A DNA stretch of 64,000 bases, from assembly GCA_030407315.1 (NCBI GenBank), contig JALQPE010000100.1, forward strand, positions 1-64,000, in the 5' to 3' direction. The position numbers and the translations under genes were made by a program. Source of the DNA: Asparagopsis taxiformis. Its lineage: Eukaryota; Rhodophyta; Florideophyceae; Bonnemaisoniales; Bonnemaisoniaceae. The notes below the pieces were generated by a model, which had not been told where the DNA came from, searched no databases, and saw nothing but the letters and a program-made list of their open reading frames with translations. This document shows, piece by piece, positions 9,943-20,345 of the stretch. How positions within the stretch are numbered: position 1 is the first letter of the stretch; each line of letters begins with the position of its first letter.

Positions 9943-11319
9943 CTAGTAGGCAACTAATAAGATGGTATCCGTCTTTTTTAACCAGGCCACTGTAATAGTT
10001 TATGGTACCTATATTTTCTTACTGTTACATCTTATCGAAAACTTCACACTGTCTAGTGTCCTACCTAACTCAAGGAACAGGTGACTTTATTTCCATGTTG
10101 GGTTCTTCAGCGAGCTTTCATGCCTCCAACGATTTCTGGTTCCTTTTCTGAATGAAATACACGAATCATTTACAATTTAGCTTCAGTACATGGTATAATA
10201 GGCCTCAATAGTAATCTTGTTATGGTAATAAACAATATATAGATGAGAACACGGTTGCAATTCTCTTTCGGATTGTCTACTACTCTAATTTACAGCATTT
10301 ATTCGATGTTTCTCCTTCAGTATGCAGCTAAACATCAATACCAAGACTTTTAGGTTGGTTTGACATTGCGTAGGGGCATGATTTCTATTTCTGCTAATTT
10401 ATCACGTCCAGAAAATTTGACAGATCATCCGCTGCCAAATCATCTGCCACATCATCGTCTGCCAAATCATCTGCCTTCCAGTTACGACGAGGTCATTATG
10501 AGTGGATGAGCTGTCTATTTAAGGCTGTTGATGCGCGACGTATAGGACCATTTCATCATCCGGTTATCATGAAGATGACAGGTAAGGCTGGTACGTTGTC
10601 GAGTAGGATCTTCATTCCCCTCTCTCATTTTCTTTCCACACGTTTTTCCATGGAAGACATTGCACTAACCATGAGTATCTTTCTTCACTGATCCTATTCT
10701 AGTCTATTGATTTGAACGGTTTCTGGCATATGTATTGCCTAAGCAATACATATGTCAGAAACCGTTCAAATCAATAGACTAGAATAGGATAAGTTTTCGT
10801 CATTCCAACCTACAACCAATACCGTTGCACGCAAAAATAGTTCAATGATGGTAAGTTTGTTCATTCCATTCATACTTATGTTCTTCTCATCCTTTACAAT
10901 ACTTTTCTATATCCGATTGCTAACCTGTTGCAAATCATCTGTAATGGTGTTTATTTCCCTCCTGTCTGAACATCACATGTAGTTTTGAAACAGCAAGGAA
11001 CTCGATTTGCTTGCACAATAGTCCTGGCTGTAGAGATAGTAAGATTTTAGATACGATAGTTCGATTTTATGAGTAGTGTAGTCTAATGATAGAACTGAAA
11101 CAATCCTTCAGGCATCGTTGTCCTTGCTACATAAAAATTCTGACATCCTTTTAGATCACACTTGGTTATCCCTATACACTTCTATGAAGACCACCGAGAG
11201 AGATACTCCATTCTGCCCGACATTTCGTAGCCAGATGCCTGAACATGCGGCTGGAATGGCATTTCCACCTGATTCTATCGTCCTGAACATCAATTGTAGG
11301 CACTAGAAAGTATTACCCT
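9943..11319. other. AT-rich region without a credible gene
   Basis: Core sequence of the 12.5-kb element. Apart from a 100-bp palindrome and a small local repeat (TCTGCCAAATCATCTGCC, twice near 10,430-10,485), I see no motif, long frame or RNA gene. Confidence 0.4.
10691..10790. repeat. 100-bp palindrome with 48-bp arms
   Basis: Arms of 48 bp with a single mismatch surround a 4-nt loop (CTAA); the outer ends read ATCCTATTCTAG and CTAGAATAGGAT. It could extrude as a cruciform or be transcribed as a long hairpin. No flanking gene makes it a plausible terminator. It may be a foldback/MITE-sized insertion or an inverted duplication formed by template switching. Confidence 0.9.
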
Positions 11320-12530
11320 AGGCATCATATTCTACTACTACTTCCCGTTCTGTCCGAGTCAGTACCGCCAGGCACTACAATTTACTGTTCAGTATAGACT
11401 TCCCGGCAGTAAATTGTACTGTCTCAAGCACTAGTTCCAGGTAGTGAAATGTACTGCCACAGGTAGCACTTCCAGGTAGTACACTGCACTGCCACAGGCA
11501 GTAACTGGTACTGTCCTATGCCCCTGTCGAGTACAACACTCTCAGACAGTACTTTACGCTGATCTGGACAGCTCTATAATACATCAAAATCTACTACTTT
11601 TTGTAGTGCTGTGGGGCAGCAATTCACATATCCTGGAGCAGTACAGCGTGGCAGTGATTTACACATACGCAAGTAGTAGAGCACGGCAGCACTTTCCACC
11701 ACGGCAAGTAGCACGGTACGGTAGCACTTTTCGTATCATAAAGCAATACTATCAGGCAGCTTTTCCCAGAGACTATCAGCACCTCATTTCATTGCTTTCA
11801 CACATTTCGTCAGACATCATAATTTACTGTCCCCACTCGCTTCCACAGGCAGTAGAATACACAGCCTCGAAGCATGTCTGCTGTCATCATATTCCACTGC
11901 ATTACTCTACTGCCAGAACATAGACTTGTCACTACCTGTAAGTACAAAAAAAAGCAGCACACCACACAGCAGCAGAAATTACTGCTTTGTCCAATAATAG
12001 AATACAGTACATTTCTCTGCCTCTGCCATGACCTGCAGGCAGTATCATACAGTACATCGGGGCACTACCTAAATATAGCAAAATGTGCTGCCGTCATTCG
12101 GGCCCGCAGCCAGCACAGCACGCTGCCGGAAACACTAGCTTCTACTGCCACACGGTGCATCCACGCCACCAAATAGTACTGCCGTGGGCCATATTCCTGG
12201 ACAGCATATTTTACTCCCTCCCCGTGCTGCCCAAGTCAGCACAATATACTACTTTATTTTACAGGCCAATGTAGCACAAATCACTGCCAGAAAGACAATC
12301 TAAATCCAGCAACTATCACTGCCTCCCACCACTGCCTCACCTCATACATCCAGGCAGTACTTTCTACTGCCGTCGGCAGCACATGGCCACTGCCTCCGGG
12401 CAGTGCACTGTACTGCCGGCAAGTAGGGCATTAATTTATATTTTTACAGTACTAAATTTTACTGCCTCAGGCAGTAAATTTACTGCCGTACAGTACTGCC
12501 CCAGGCCCGATTTCAGACACAGTAGTGTAT
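11320..12530. repeat. Stretch dense in TACTGCC / GGCAGTA motifs
   Basis: About 1.2 kb in which short degenerate motifs of the type TACTGCC, GGCAGTA, CAGTACT and CACTGCC occur more than twenty times in both orientations, often as close inverted pairs (for example around 12,355-12,500). There is no fixed period, so it is not a simple tandem repeat. It lies between the TNP2-like gene and the MULE fragment. It may be an array of protein-binding sites or a low-complexity decay product. Confidence 0.6.
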
Positions 12531-12936
12531 CTTTATAATTTCATTCCGCACATTATCAGTCATCACGAGTTATGAATGTGGCTTTTCATGACATAGTACA
12601 TGGGAAATACTCACTTTAAGCTTCCTCTGCCTTTCATAAAAAATATTCACAGATCCTCCACATCTGTACTCCTTCTTCGAAGTTCTCAACCTCTTCATAC
12701 CACCTTCTCGCTTTGAAAGTGCATTGTCTACTCCTTTTCTCATTTGACTGCATTTCTACCTGGACGAAGTCATTTTCACTTTGTCCATCACATATTCATA
12801 GCTTTCTATGGCCTTTATCAATGATAAAAGGCTTCTTTCTGCATCATTTATTTCATTAGAGGAACGAAACTCCGTGGATAAGTTGAATAATGAGCATGAA
12901 ATCCAGCTCGAGTATACGCATTCAACTGGAAACTGA

Positions 12937-12980
12937 ACATGAACAGCTGCAATATGATATCATATTGCAGATGTTCATGT
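12937..12980. repeat. 44-bp palindrome
   Basis: The central 24 bp are a perfect palindrome (CTGCAATATGAT and its complement). Flanking ACATGAACA and TGTTCATGT extend it to 44 bp with one mismatched pair. It lies inside the MULE fragment region. Confidence 0.9.
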
Positions 12981-12989
12981 GAATAAATT

Positions 12990-13035
12990 ACATTCTACCA
13001 ATATTGGTAGAATGTTTTACTACCAATATTGGTAG
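12990..13035. repeat. Twin palindromes around ACCAATATTGGT
   Basis: A perfect 26-bp palindrome at 12,990-13,015 (ACATTCTACCAAT and its complement) is followed after four bases by a 16-bp copy of its centre at 13,020-13,035. Sequence-level observation; function unknown. Confidence 0.85.
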
Positions 13036-13454
13036 AATGTCATTCATGTAGTGATCTCTCGGGACTCTCCTAACCATCCAAGTCAATACAATAGTATACT
13101 TTCTTGGGAATTTCACTCACTATTGCAGTTCCTCTGCATTGATTTCAGTGTGTACTGATAGAAAGCTCTAATGTGAGGAAGCCTATGCTTTGTTTTGGTG
13201 ATTGATACTGTGCTTTCAACGGCATATTTGTAAATTGCCCATAATAGGCTTTCATCCGCAACGAAGTGTACACCATTACACATTTCGTCTACTTTCGCTC
13301 CTAGATCAGAACCGTGCACTCCACAGAACTCCACAAAATAGAAGATGATATCTTCAACCGGTGGAAACTCTCCACTAAATATATCATGGTATGCAAGTTT
13401 CGCATTTTCAAGCAGCTCCTATCTGCTACTCACAGTAGACTTTGAGTTGATGCA

Positions 13455-13527
13455 TACGCCCATCTTCTGAAACAGATCTGTTTCAGAAGATGGGCGTAGC
13501 ATTGAGGCTCTCGAGAGCTTCAATGCT
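13455..13527. repeat. Two adjoining palindromes, 44 bp and 30 bp
   Basis: 13,455-13,498 is a perfect palindrome with 22-bp arms beginning TACGCCCATCTTCTG and centred on AGATCT. 13,498-13,527 is a second one with 15-bp arms (AGCATTGA outside, CTCGAG in the centre) and one mismatched pair. They lie just upstream of the start of the MULE-like N-terminal block. Confidence 0.9.
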
Positions 13528-13729
13528 AATCAGAACAATTTAGATATCTACTAATATCCTCCAGAGAGTCATGCACACAAACTCTGTTTACAACAGTTCA
13601 GTGACGCAGCAGGAAAAACAATGAATATCACAGTAACGTTTGCGTTTGGATAGAGCGGCTGGACAGATGTGAATTATGTTGCGTGAGGAGAGGGGGCTGG
13701 TCCGAACCAATATGGAAACAAGAGAGGCG

Positions 13730-14060
13730 AGTTTTTGACAGCAGTATCAATTGAGAACATAAACGAGTCGTAGCAGCTGTAATAAGTACGAAAACAATAG
13801 CAGCGTGTCGTGGTTCTCGTAAAAGCAAGGAAAGACAACAACAGTAACGTGTGGCAGCCGTAAAAGCAATGCACAAAAACAGGAGCAAGTCGTATTCTCC
13901 GTAACATGTGACGGCAACAGCAGCCTATCGTAGCATACGTAACAACAAGTGATGACGATAGAGGTTAGGTGTGGCAGCCGTAACAGCAATTGACGAAAAC
14001 AATAGTCAGTTGTGGTAACGCGAAAGTGAACAACAGCAGTGGTGTGGCAGCAGCCTAATG
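13730..14060. repeat. Degenerate ~40-bp tandem repeats
   Basis: Roughly seven diverged units of about 40 bp containing variants of GTGTGGCAGCCGTAACAGCAA and ACGAAAACAATAG. Long open frames on the - strand here (Cys/Tyr/Leu-rich) follow from the repeat and have no recognisable domain. Confidence 0.6.
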
Positions 14061-14985
14061 CGCGGTGTGGTAACAGGGAGCGTTGTGGTTCAGAACAAAG
14101 CAAACAAAACTCAATACAGACATCCGATCGTACTTTGGGAGCGGTGGAGCGTACGGGCGCGGAAGATTACTAGAAACATTAGAAACAGCAGACCAAAGCA
14201 GCGGTGGCGCGCTTGATCAAGGCTGGGGAATGCACAGGTGCACAGTGGCTCGCAGCACCGCTCACTGAACTATTTAACTACAGTGTTGAACACCGTGGGC
14301 GGGGAAAATCCTGATCACGCCCAAATCCCGATCTGTTTATATTTATCGTCACTGCCCCACCCGGTGACTGTGTCACCACCCCGGAAGAACCGTATGACAA
14401 ATATCCAATTTCTCAACTCTCTCAGCCGGTTGTTTATGTTCTAAATTTTTGTTGAGGTTCATTGCATGTCCTCATTTGATTACATTGCTATCATTACAGT
14501 ACACACCGGCGGCGGCGATAAATCCAGAATTGGGTGGAGCGGGATCTATTCAGGATTCCCCAATCTTGACCAGGTCGCATTACCTACGGTGTGGACAACC
14601 GTGCCCACCCCTCGCCGAACCGTATGACAAATCTTCCATCAATTCTTTCTCTCAGCCGATGATTTAGGTTCTAGTCTTCCACCACCTCCTATCATCCTCT
14701 ATCAACTATCCACTGGAACTTATCCTCCGACCCAGAGAGTGAAATGATAGAAAATTATCATAAGTTTCTGGCAGGGGTGTAGTCACGCTTCGGACTGGGT
14801 TGACCTGACGGGTCGCGACAATCACGACTGGACCGGCGGCGGCGGAGCACTGTAATGCAGTCGGAACGATAAGGTCCAGTGGAAGCCAGGCACTGAAACG
14901 CATCCCTTTCGCAGTATCGCCGCCTCTCACCAAACCCCACCGCACCTCGATTGTCCGCGCGAACATTCTGTTCACACACTGCGCA
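14061..14985. other. No gene seen; one diverged direct repeat
   Basis: A segment with AACCGTATGACAAATAT, then a CTCTCAGCCGGTTG-like tract, at about 14,388-14,445 recurs, diverged, at about 14,618-14,680. This points to an old ~230-bp duplication. No protein or RNA gene is recognisable. Confidence 0.4.
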
Positions 14986-15190
14986 CCTCACCGCACCTGC
15001 ACCCTGCTGATGTTTTGCTGACATCACCACACGCCCCACCGCACCTGCACGCTTCTGATATTATACTCATATCACCTCGCACCCCACCGCACCTGCAAGC
15101 TGCAAACATTGTATGCGCATCACCGTACACCCCACCACACCTGCACGCTGTTGATATTCTGTTCACATCACCGCACACCCCACCCCGCCG
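14986..15190. repeat. Minisatellite of ~55 bp units (CACCGCACCTGCAC type)
   Basis: About four units containing CCCCACCGCACCTGCACGCT and a following ATTxTxTxCxCATCACC tract. The same family occurs in the opposite orientation at 29,100-29,290 and 30,090-30,590, and one unit near 26,045-26,100. Here it directly adjoins the inner edge of the right TIR. Confidence 0.75.
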
Positions 15191-18050
15191 CTCGTCTGTG
15201 TTTTCGGAAGTGGACGCGGACGTCCAGTCTCTCTAGTACGGGTCCTAGTCGGCCCCGAGATTTACTAGAACAAATGAACGTCCGCGTCCGAAAAAAAATA
15301 AAAATTTTTTGGATGCGGACGTCCACTTTCTCTAGTACGTTCGGCGGTATACTAGGACCCGACATCCAATTTCTCTAGTACGTTCGGCGGAATACTAGGA
15401 CCCGACATCCAGTTTCTCTAGTACGTTTGGCGGAGTACTAGGACCCGACATCCAGTTTCTCTAGTACGTTTGGCGGGATCCTAGGACCCGACATTCAGTA
15501 TACAATATATCAGCAAAAACCGGGAGGGAAGAAATTACAGCGGATGGTAAATTAAGGGCCCATATCGGACCGTATTTTATTCTCTCATTTACGAAACTGC
15601 TCGTATACAATACGTCTCTCTAGAATAGGAAATACATATCTGGTCAGAATAGGAAATAAATACCCGGTTAGAATAGGAAATACGTATCCAGCCAGGATAC
15701 GGAATATGTATCCAGCTAGAATATGGAATACGTATCCAGCCAGAATACAAAATACCTGTCAGCATACCGTCGATCACCCATCTCCCTCACTATCGCGTTC
15801 TCCCTACCATCCGAACGCCATGCACCACCATCCGCACATACTTCAAGAACCCTCACGACCTAGATTACAAAAAATCTGCTCCTTCCAAATACCATCCCCG
15901 CTTTCCTCGACACCACCCCAGCCCATTAAATCATCAAGACATCAAACACGAACATGGTCAGCAAAATCTTACACCACTTGAAACCCACTCTCACTTCTAT
16001 CGTATGCCCGAAAATATACACATACCAGAAACACCTCACAGCTTCATTCCCCATCTTCCTAGATCCCTTCTTCACTCTCCTTCAGTCCTGCCGTTCCTGC
16101 TTCACCACTCCTGCATCACATACACAACATCAACCCCAACAGTCAGATTCAAAAGCAACGCTTACCACGACAGATATCTTAGAAAATCCCTTACTTACCT
16201 CTCATCCATCCTACACACAATACAAACCATGATCCAAAAACCTTGCAATGAATAATCAAAGTCAGCAGTCCATATCTTCGCAAAACAAGTCTTGGCGCTC
16301 AATGAAACTTACCTTCTGTCATCACCATTCCAGCATCACCTGCATAAAATCGAAATCAACAACAACAGTCGGACTCAAAACCCACATGTCCCTCTCAGCA
16401 TACTCTCAAAACTTCCGCACTTTCCTTCGCTCGACACAATACGCACCATGACTGGATAAGCTTCCAATGAATAAATATCGCATTAACTGCAATAGTCAGA
16501 TTCGAAACAAACACTTCTCTCGATGCATACCCTCAGAACTCACTTACTCTCGTTTCATTCTACACACAATACAGACCAAAAGTCGAAAATCTCACAACCA
16601 ACAAATGAAGTCAACATTCCGCATCTTCGCACCACCGGACTGCGCGCTAAATGCAACTTACCTTCCGTCATCACCATTCCTGCATCACCTACAAAAAATC
16701 GAAATCAACAACAACAGTCGGACTGAAAACCCATGCTTCCCTCGCTGCATACCCTCAGAACTCACTTACCCTCGTTGTATCCTGCACACAATAGAAACCA
16801 TAAGTCAAAAATTGTACAAAAAAATGTAGTCAGCATTCCATATCTTCGCGCAACTTAACTAGGCGCTCAATGTAACTTACCTTCCGTCATCACCATTCCA
16901 GAATCACCTACACAAAATCAACATCAACCACAGCAGTCAGACTCAAAACCCACATTCCACTCACTGCACCCCTCAAATGCTCGCCTACCTCCCTTCCACC
17001 CTTCAGCAAATATGCACCATGACTCACTAAGCTCCCAATAAATAAATATTGCATAAAAGACGACAGTCAAATTTAAAACAAACACTTCCTTCGCTTCATA
17101 CCCTCAGGACGCACTTAACCTCTTCATCTCGTTGCATCATACAAACAATACAACCAATAATTCACAAATCGTGCAACGAAAAAATGTAGTCAGCATTCCA
17201 TTTCATCGCGAAACCCGTCTTTCAGCTCAATGAAACTTACCTTACTTCATCACTATTCCTGCACCACCTATACAACATCAAAATGAACCAGAACAGTCAG
17301 ACTAAAAACCCATGCATCCCTTATTGCACACCCGCGAGACTCACTTACTTACCTGCCTCCCATGGTTCACAACATGCAAACCATGACTCACGAAGCTTCT
17401 AATGAATCAATATCGCATCAACGACAACAGTACGACTCAAAACACACGCTTCCCTCGCTGCATACTCTCCAAACTGGCATACTCACCGTCGTTCTATCCT
17501 CTACACCAAACAAAGGAAACACGACCAAAGAACCTCAGCCAGTGACGGCGGAGAAGTGGAATTCCACAGGTTAACCTGCGGCGTCGACTGGACAGCTTTC
17601 AACGTCAGCTTAAGTCCTGCTGTGCATACTCCATATCATCGCCGGTATTGAGATTAATAATGGCCCAAGCCATGGTCTCTGAACTCCCGAATGATGAGAT
17701 CCGGATCGAGAACATCGGAATGGTATAATCATATATATCACAATCCATTTGCTTCCCTTAAATGATCCCTGTAATATCCACTGTAAAGCACAAACTTATT
17801 CCATGAAGTTCGCAATTAATATAATTTTATTATTTCAAATGAATTAATTGAAAATCCATCTCCCACGGCGGTCATTCGTCCTTCCAAGCGCACGTTGCCA
17901 GCAAAATGTGTGACCTAGCGGTGATGATTGATCGCTCAGGCACATTCCACCATTGGGCTGCCAGAAGTGAGCACAAAACTGATACCCACAAAACCACGAG
18001 AACATTACAAACGAGGTCTCGAACGCACATTTGGAATACAATATAAATAC
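15187..18050 (-). repeat. Right terminal inverted repeat of the 12.5-kb element
   Basis: About 2.9 kb, inverted relative to 5,575-7,470 but longer. The extra length is in the middle (16,250-17,560), where ~300-bp subrepeats are present in more copies. Units start with variants of TCAGCAGTCCATATCTTCGC near 16,262, 16,612, 16,833 and 17,190. The outer end shares AATTAATTCATTTG and GGCAACGTG blocks with the left arm. Short open frames such as 15,706-15,981 and 15,954-16,232 have no domain and are by-products. Confidence 0.7.
15317..15495. repeat. Four ~44-bp subterminal tandem repeats, right
   Basis: Four copies of the unit also found inverted at 7,208-7,340 (TACTAGGACCCGACATCCAG type, then TTTCTCTAGTACGTTTGGCG). 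Flanked on the inner side by GGACGTCC-containing blocks that also match the left TIR. Confidence 0.8.
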
Positions 18051-20345
18051 TATACAACAAACTCTACTCGCTATCTCAGACGACGCGGCTCACAAGTGGC
18101 GTAGTCCCAATTTTCCGTAACGCCTTTCCTGATGCTTAAAAGTAAAAAACACGTCAAAACGTATATCAGAAATGAGTGCGAGAGTTTTCTGCACAGGAGA
18201 TGCTGAGCCACCAAATTGATTTTTCGGAAATTTTAGAATTTCTGGGCTGGCCAGCAATGCAATCGAGCTGGACATCCACCGGACGTCCATTTCAGGTTGG
18301 TCGTGTGCTGCCCACATCCATGCATTGCAGCAACTAAGGGCGGGCACTACTCATACAAAGTGCACGGAATATGAGTAACGTGATGTGTGAGTGTTGTTTG
18401 TCGTGAGGATGTAAGGGACCATGTTGAAACAGTGAAAAAGATGTCTCCCTAGCATAACTTGGGCTTGAAGCCTGAATCGACCCTTCGTAAGACGCGATTT
18501 CGGCTTACAGTTAGTGCTTACCGAAGCCAGTGATGACCCCGGTCGGGGCGGCAGCCGGTTCCTGGGGCCGTTGTGGCCAAATTAGACACCTTGATTTGAA
18601 TTGAAATTTGGGCTATTCTCAAAAACATGCACATGTGAACATGTTTTTGAGATGGGGGTCTGCCGTACGGCACAATCGACCCGCCCAAATCGATGATTTT
18701 TCACAATTTTTTTCTGCCCGAAATTTTAGAATTTCTGGGCTCGCCAGCAATGCAATTGAGCCGGACATCCACCAGACGTCCATTCTGGGTTGTTCGTATG
18801 CTGCTCACATCTACGCATTACAGCAACCACGCAGGCGGGCCCACTGCTCATACGAAGTGCACGTAGCATGTGCAGCATGATGGATGAGCAGTGTTTGTCG
18901 TGAGAAAGTGGAGTGGGAGCATGTCGAAACAAGGACCAAAACTTCGCCCTGGCGTATTGAGCCTGAGCCTGGAATCGATCCTTCGTGAGATGTGGCTTTG
19001 CTTACAGTTGGTGCTTACAGAAGCCAGCGATGGCCCCGCTCGGGGCGTCGGATGGCTTCTTCTGGGGCCGTTGTGGCCAGATTAGACACCTTGATTTGAA
19101 TTGAATTTTGAGCCATTCTCAAAAACATGCACATGTGAACATGTTTTTGAGATGGGGGTGTGCCGTACGGCACTTTCGACCGCCCAAATCGATGTATTTT
19201 GCATTTTTTTTCTGACTGAAATTTTAGAATTTCTGGGCTCGCCAGCAATGCAATTGAGCTGGACATTCACCGGACGTCCATTTCAGGTTGGTCGAGTATT
19301 GCACATGGATACAGTTTTGCAGCTATTTCTCAGCCCAACATTTTAGAATTTCAGGGCTGACCAGCAATGTAACCGAGCCGGACTTCCACTGGACGTCCAT
19401 TTCAAGTTAGGCTAGTGCTGCACATTTGCTCGCATCGCAGCAACTAAGCAAGTGTTGACAGCACCGAGATGCCATGCAGACAAGGGGGAATCGGCTGCAA
19501 ACGGCTTCCCTGGTCGGCGGCTGGATGTCTGGATGTGAATGGCTGCAAGCATGGAAATCTTGCTACCGCACAGCGCATATACACTGCAGCAGCACATCAC
19601 TGACGCATGCGAAAGTTGGGTGCTGCAGTGCGTGGTTGTTTGTGTGTTTGTGTGTTTGTGTCTTTGTGTGTGTGTGTATGACGAACCTTGTGGTATCCCT
19701 AGGCGTGCACTGGTACAAAAAGTTTGGACTGCCCCATCGGTCGTACTTTGGCGCATTTACATGCATCGGAGAACGACCAAGGAGGTAGAGCAGCAATCGC
19801 TGTTGGCTGAGCGTCCAAACTGGAGGGCTTGGGGCAATGGTTCTATAGCAGTCATTTATAGGACGCCCACCGTTGATGACTGAGATCCACGGTGGGTTTA
19901 GTATTCATGGTGTTGTCCTGCATTGGCGGACGTCGAAGACGAGTACTTCCAGTGAGCGTCCAAGGTGAACAGCTCAGCAGAGGATTATGATGTGGATGTG
20001 AAGGCATGGATGAGGCCAGCAGGAACGTTTCTGCAAGATGGGCGTGAGTGGGTAAGTGAGCGGGGAGGGGCCGCTCGGGGCGCTTGGTAGCTTCTGGGGC
20101 CGTTGTGGCCAAATTAGAATCAAGCCTATGTCCGGCGGACGTCCTGAATTGCTTTATTTTTTGGGCTATTCTCAAAAACATGCACATGTGAACATGTTTT
20201 TGAGATGGGGGTGTGCCGTACGGCACTTTCGACCGCCCAAATCGATGTATTTTTGCATTTTTTTTCTGACTGAAATTTTAGAATTTCTGGGCTCGCCAGC
20301 AATGCAATTGCGCTGGTCATTCACCGGACGTCCATTTCCATTTCA
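18050..20345 (+). repeat. Left TIR with ~500-bp units and three 34-bp palindromes
   Basis: Contains units of about 500 bp, each with CAGCAATGCAATTGAGC, a GCCGTACGGC palindrome and the 34-bp palindrome with arms CTCAAAAACATG (18,618-18,651; 19,118-19,151; 20,171-20,204). The first two palindromes are exactly 500 bp apart. Before the third lie about 750 bp (19,290-20,050) that have no counterpart in the right TIR and include a GT-rich microsatellite. The open frames here all repeat the unit in translated form. Confidence 0.75.
19633..19680 (+). repeat. GT-rich microsatellite
   Basis: A TGTTTG/TG tract ending in a short (GT)n run, located in the non-repeated insert of the left TIR. Confidence 0.8.

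Larger units (their letters stand above)
12540..13440 (-). pseudogene. Decayed N-terminal part of a MULE transposase
   Basis: Read on the - strand, 13,440-13,113 encodes ENAKLAYHDIFSGEFP and a following helix-rich segment. 12,890-12,750 encodes a short helical piece, and 12,680-12,540 encodes CGGSVN, LKVSISHVLCH and VMTDNVRNEIIKI. Each block has a counterpart in the same order in the MULE pseudogene at 27,198-29,059 (KLKYHDMFNGEFP; CGGSVN with LKINVSHQYCH; VMTQEVRETVIEI). In MULEs this part is the N-terminal zinc-binding and DNA-recognition region. Stops and frame changes separate the blocks, and no catalytic core follows downstream. Confidence 0.6.
5575..18050. mobile_element. Long-TIR DNA transposon, MULE-like, about 12.5 kb, degenerate
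   Basis: The sequence from about 5,575 to 7,470 recurs inverted at about 15,187-18,050. Both arms carry the same outer block (AATTAATTCATTTG, GGCAACGTG, GTGCTTTACAG), the same middle block (PSPSLSRSPYHPNAMHHHPH if translated) and the same inner tandem repeats. The core holds a decayed MULE transposase fragment (12,540-13,440, -) and a truncated TNP2-like transposase (7,603-9,942, -). Long TIRs are typical of many MULEs, hence the call; the TNP2-like gene may be a nested insertion. Exact ends and target duplications could not be fixed by eye. Confidence 0.65.

Noticed and set aside
10691..10790. The 100-bp hairpin as a transcription terminator or microRNA precursor
   Set aside because: No gene ends at it, there is no T-tract logic in a eukaryote, and the arms are too perfect and the loop too small for a typical microRNA precursor. 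An inverted duplication fits better.
18608..18880. A 90-aa frame found identically at 23,356-23,628
   Set aside because: The identity is that of the TIR units as DNA; adjoining non-coding sequence is equally conserved and no domain is present.
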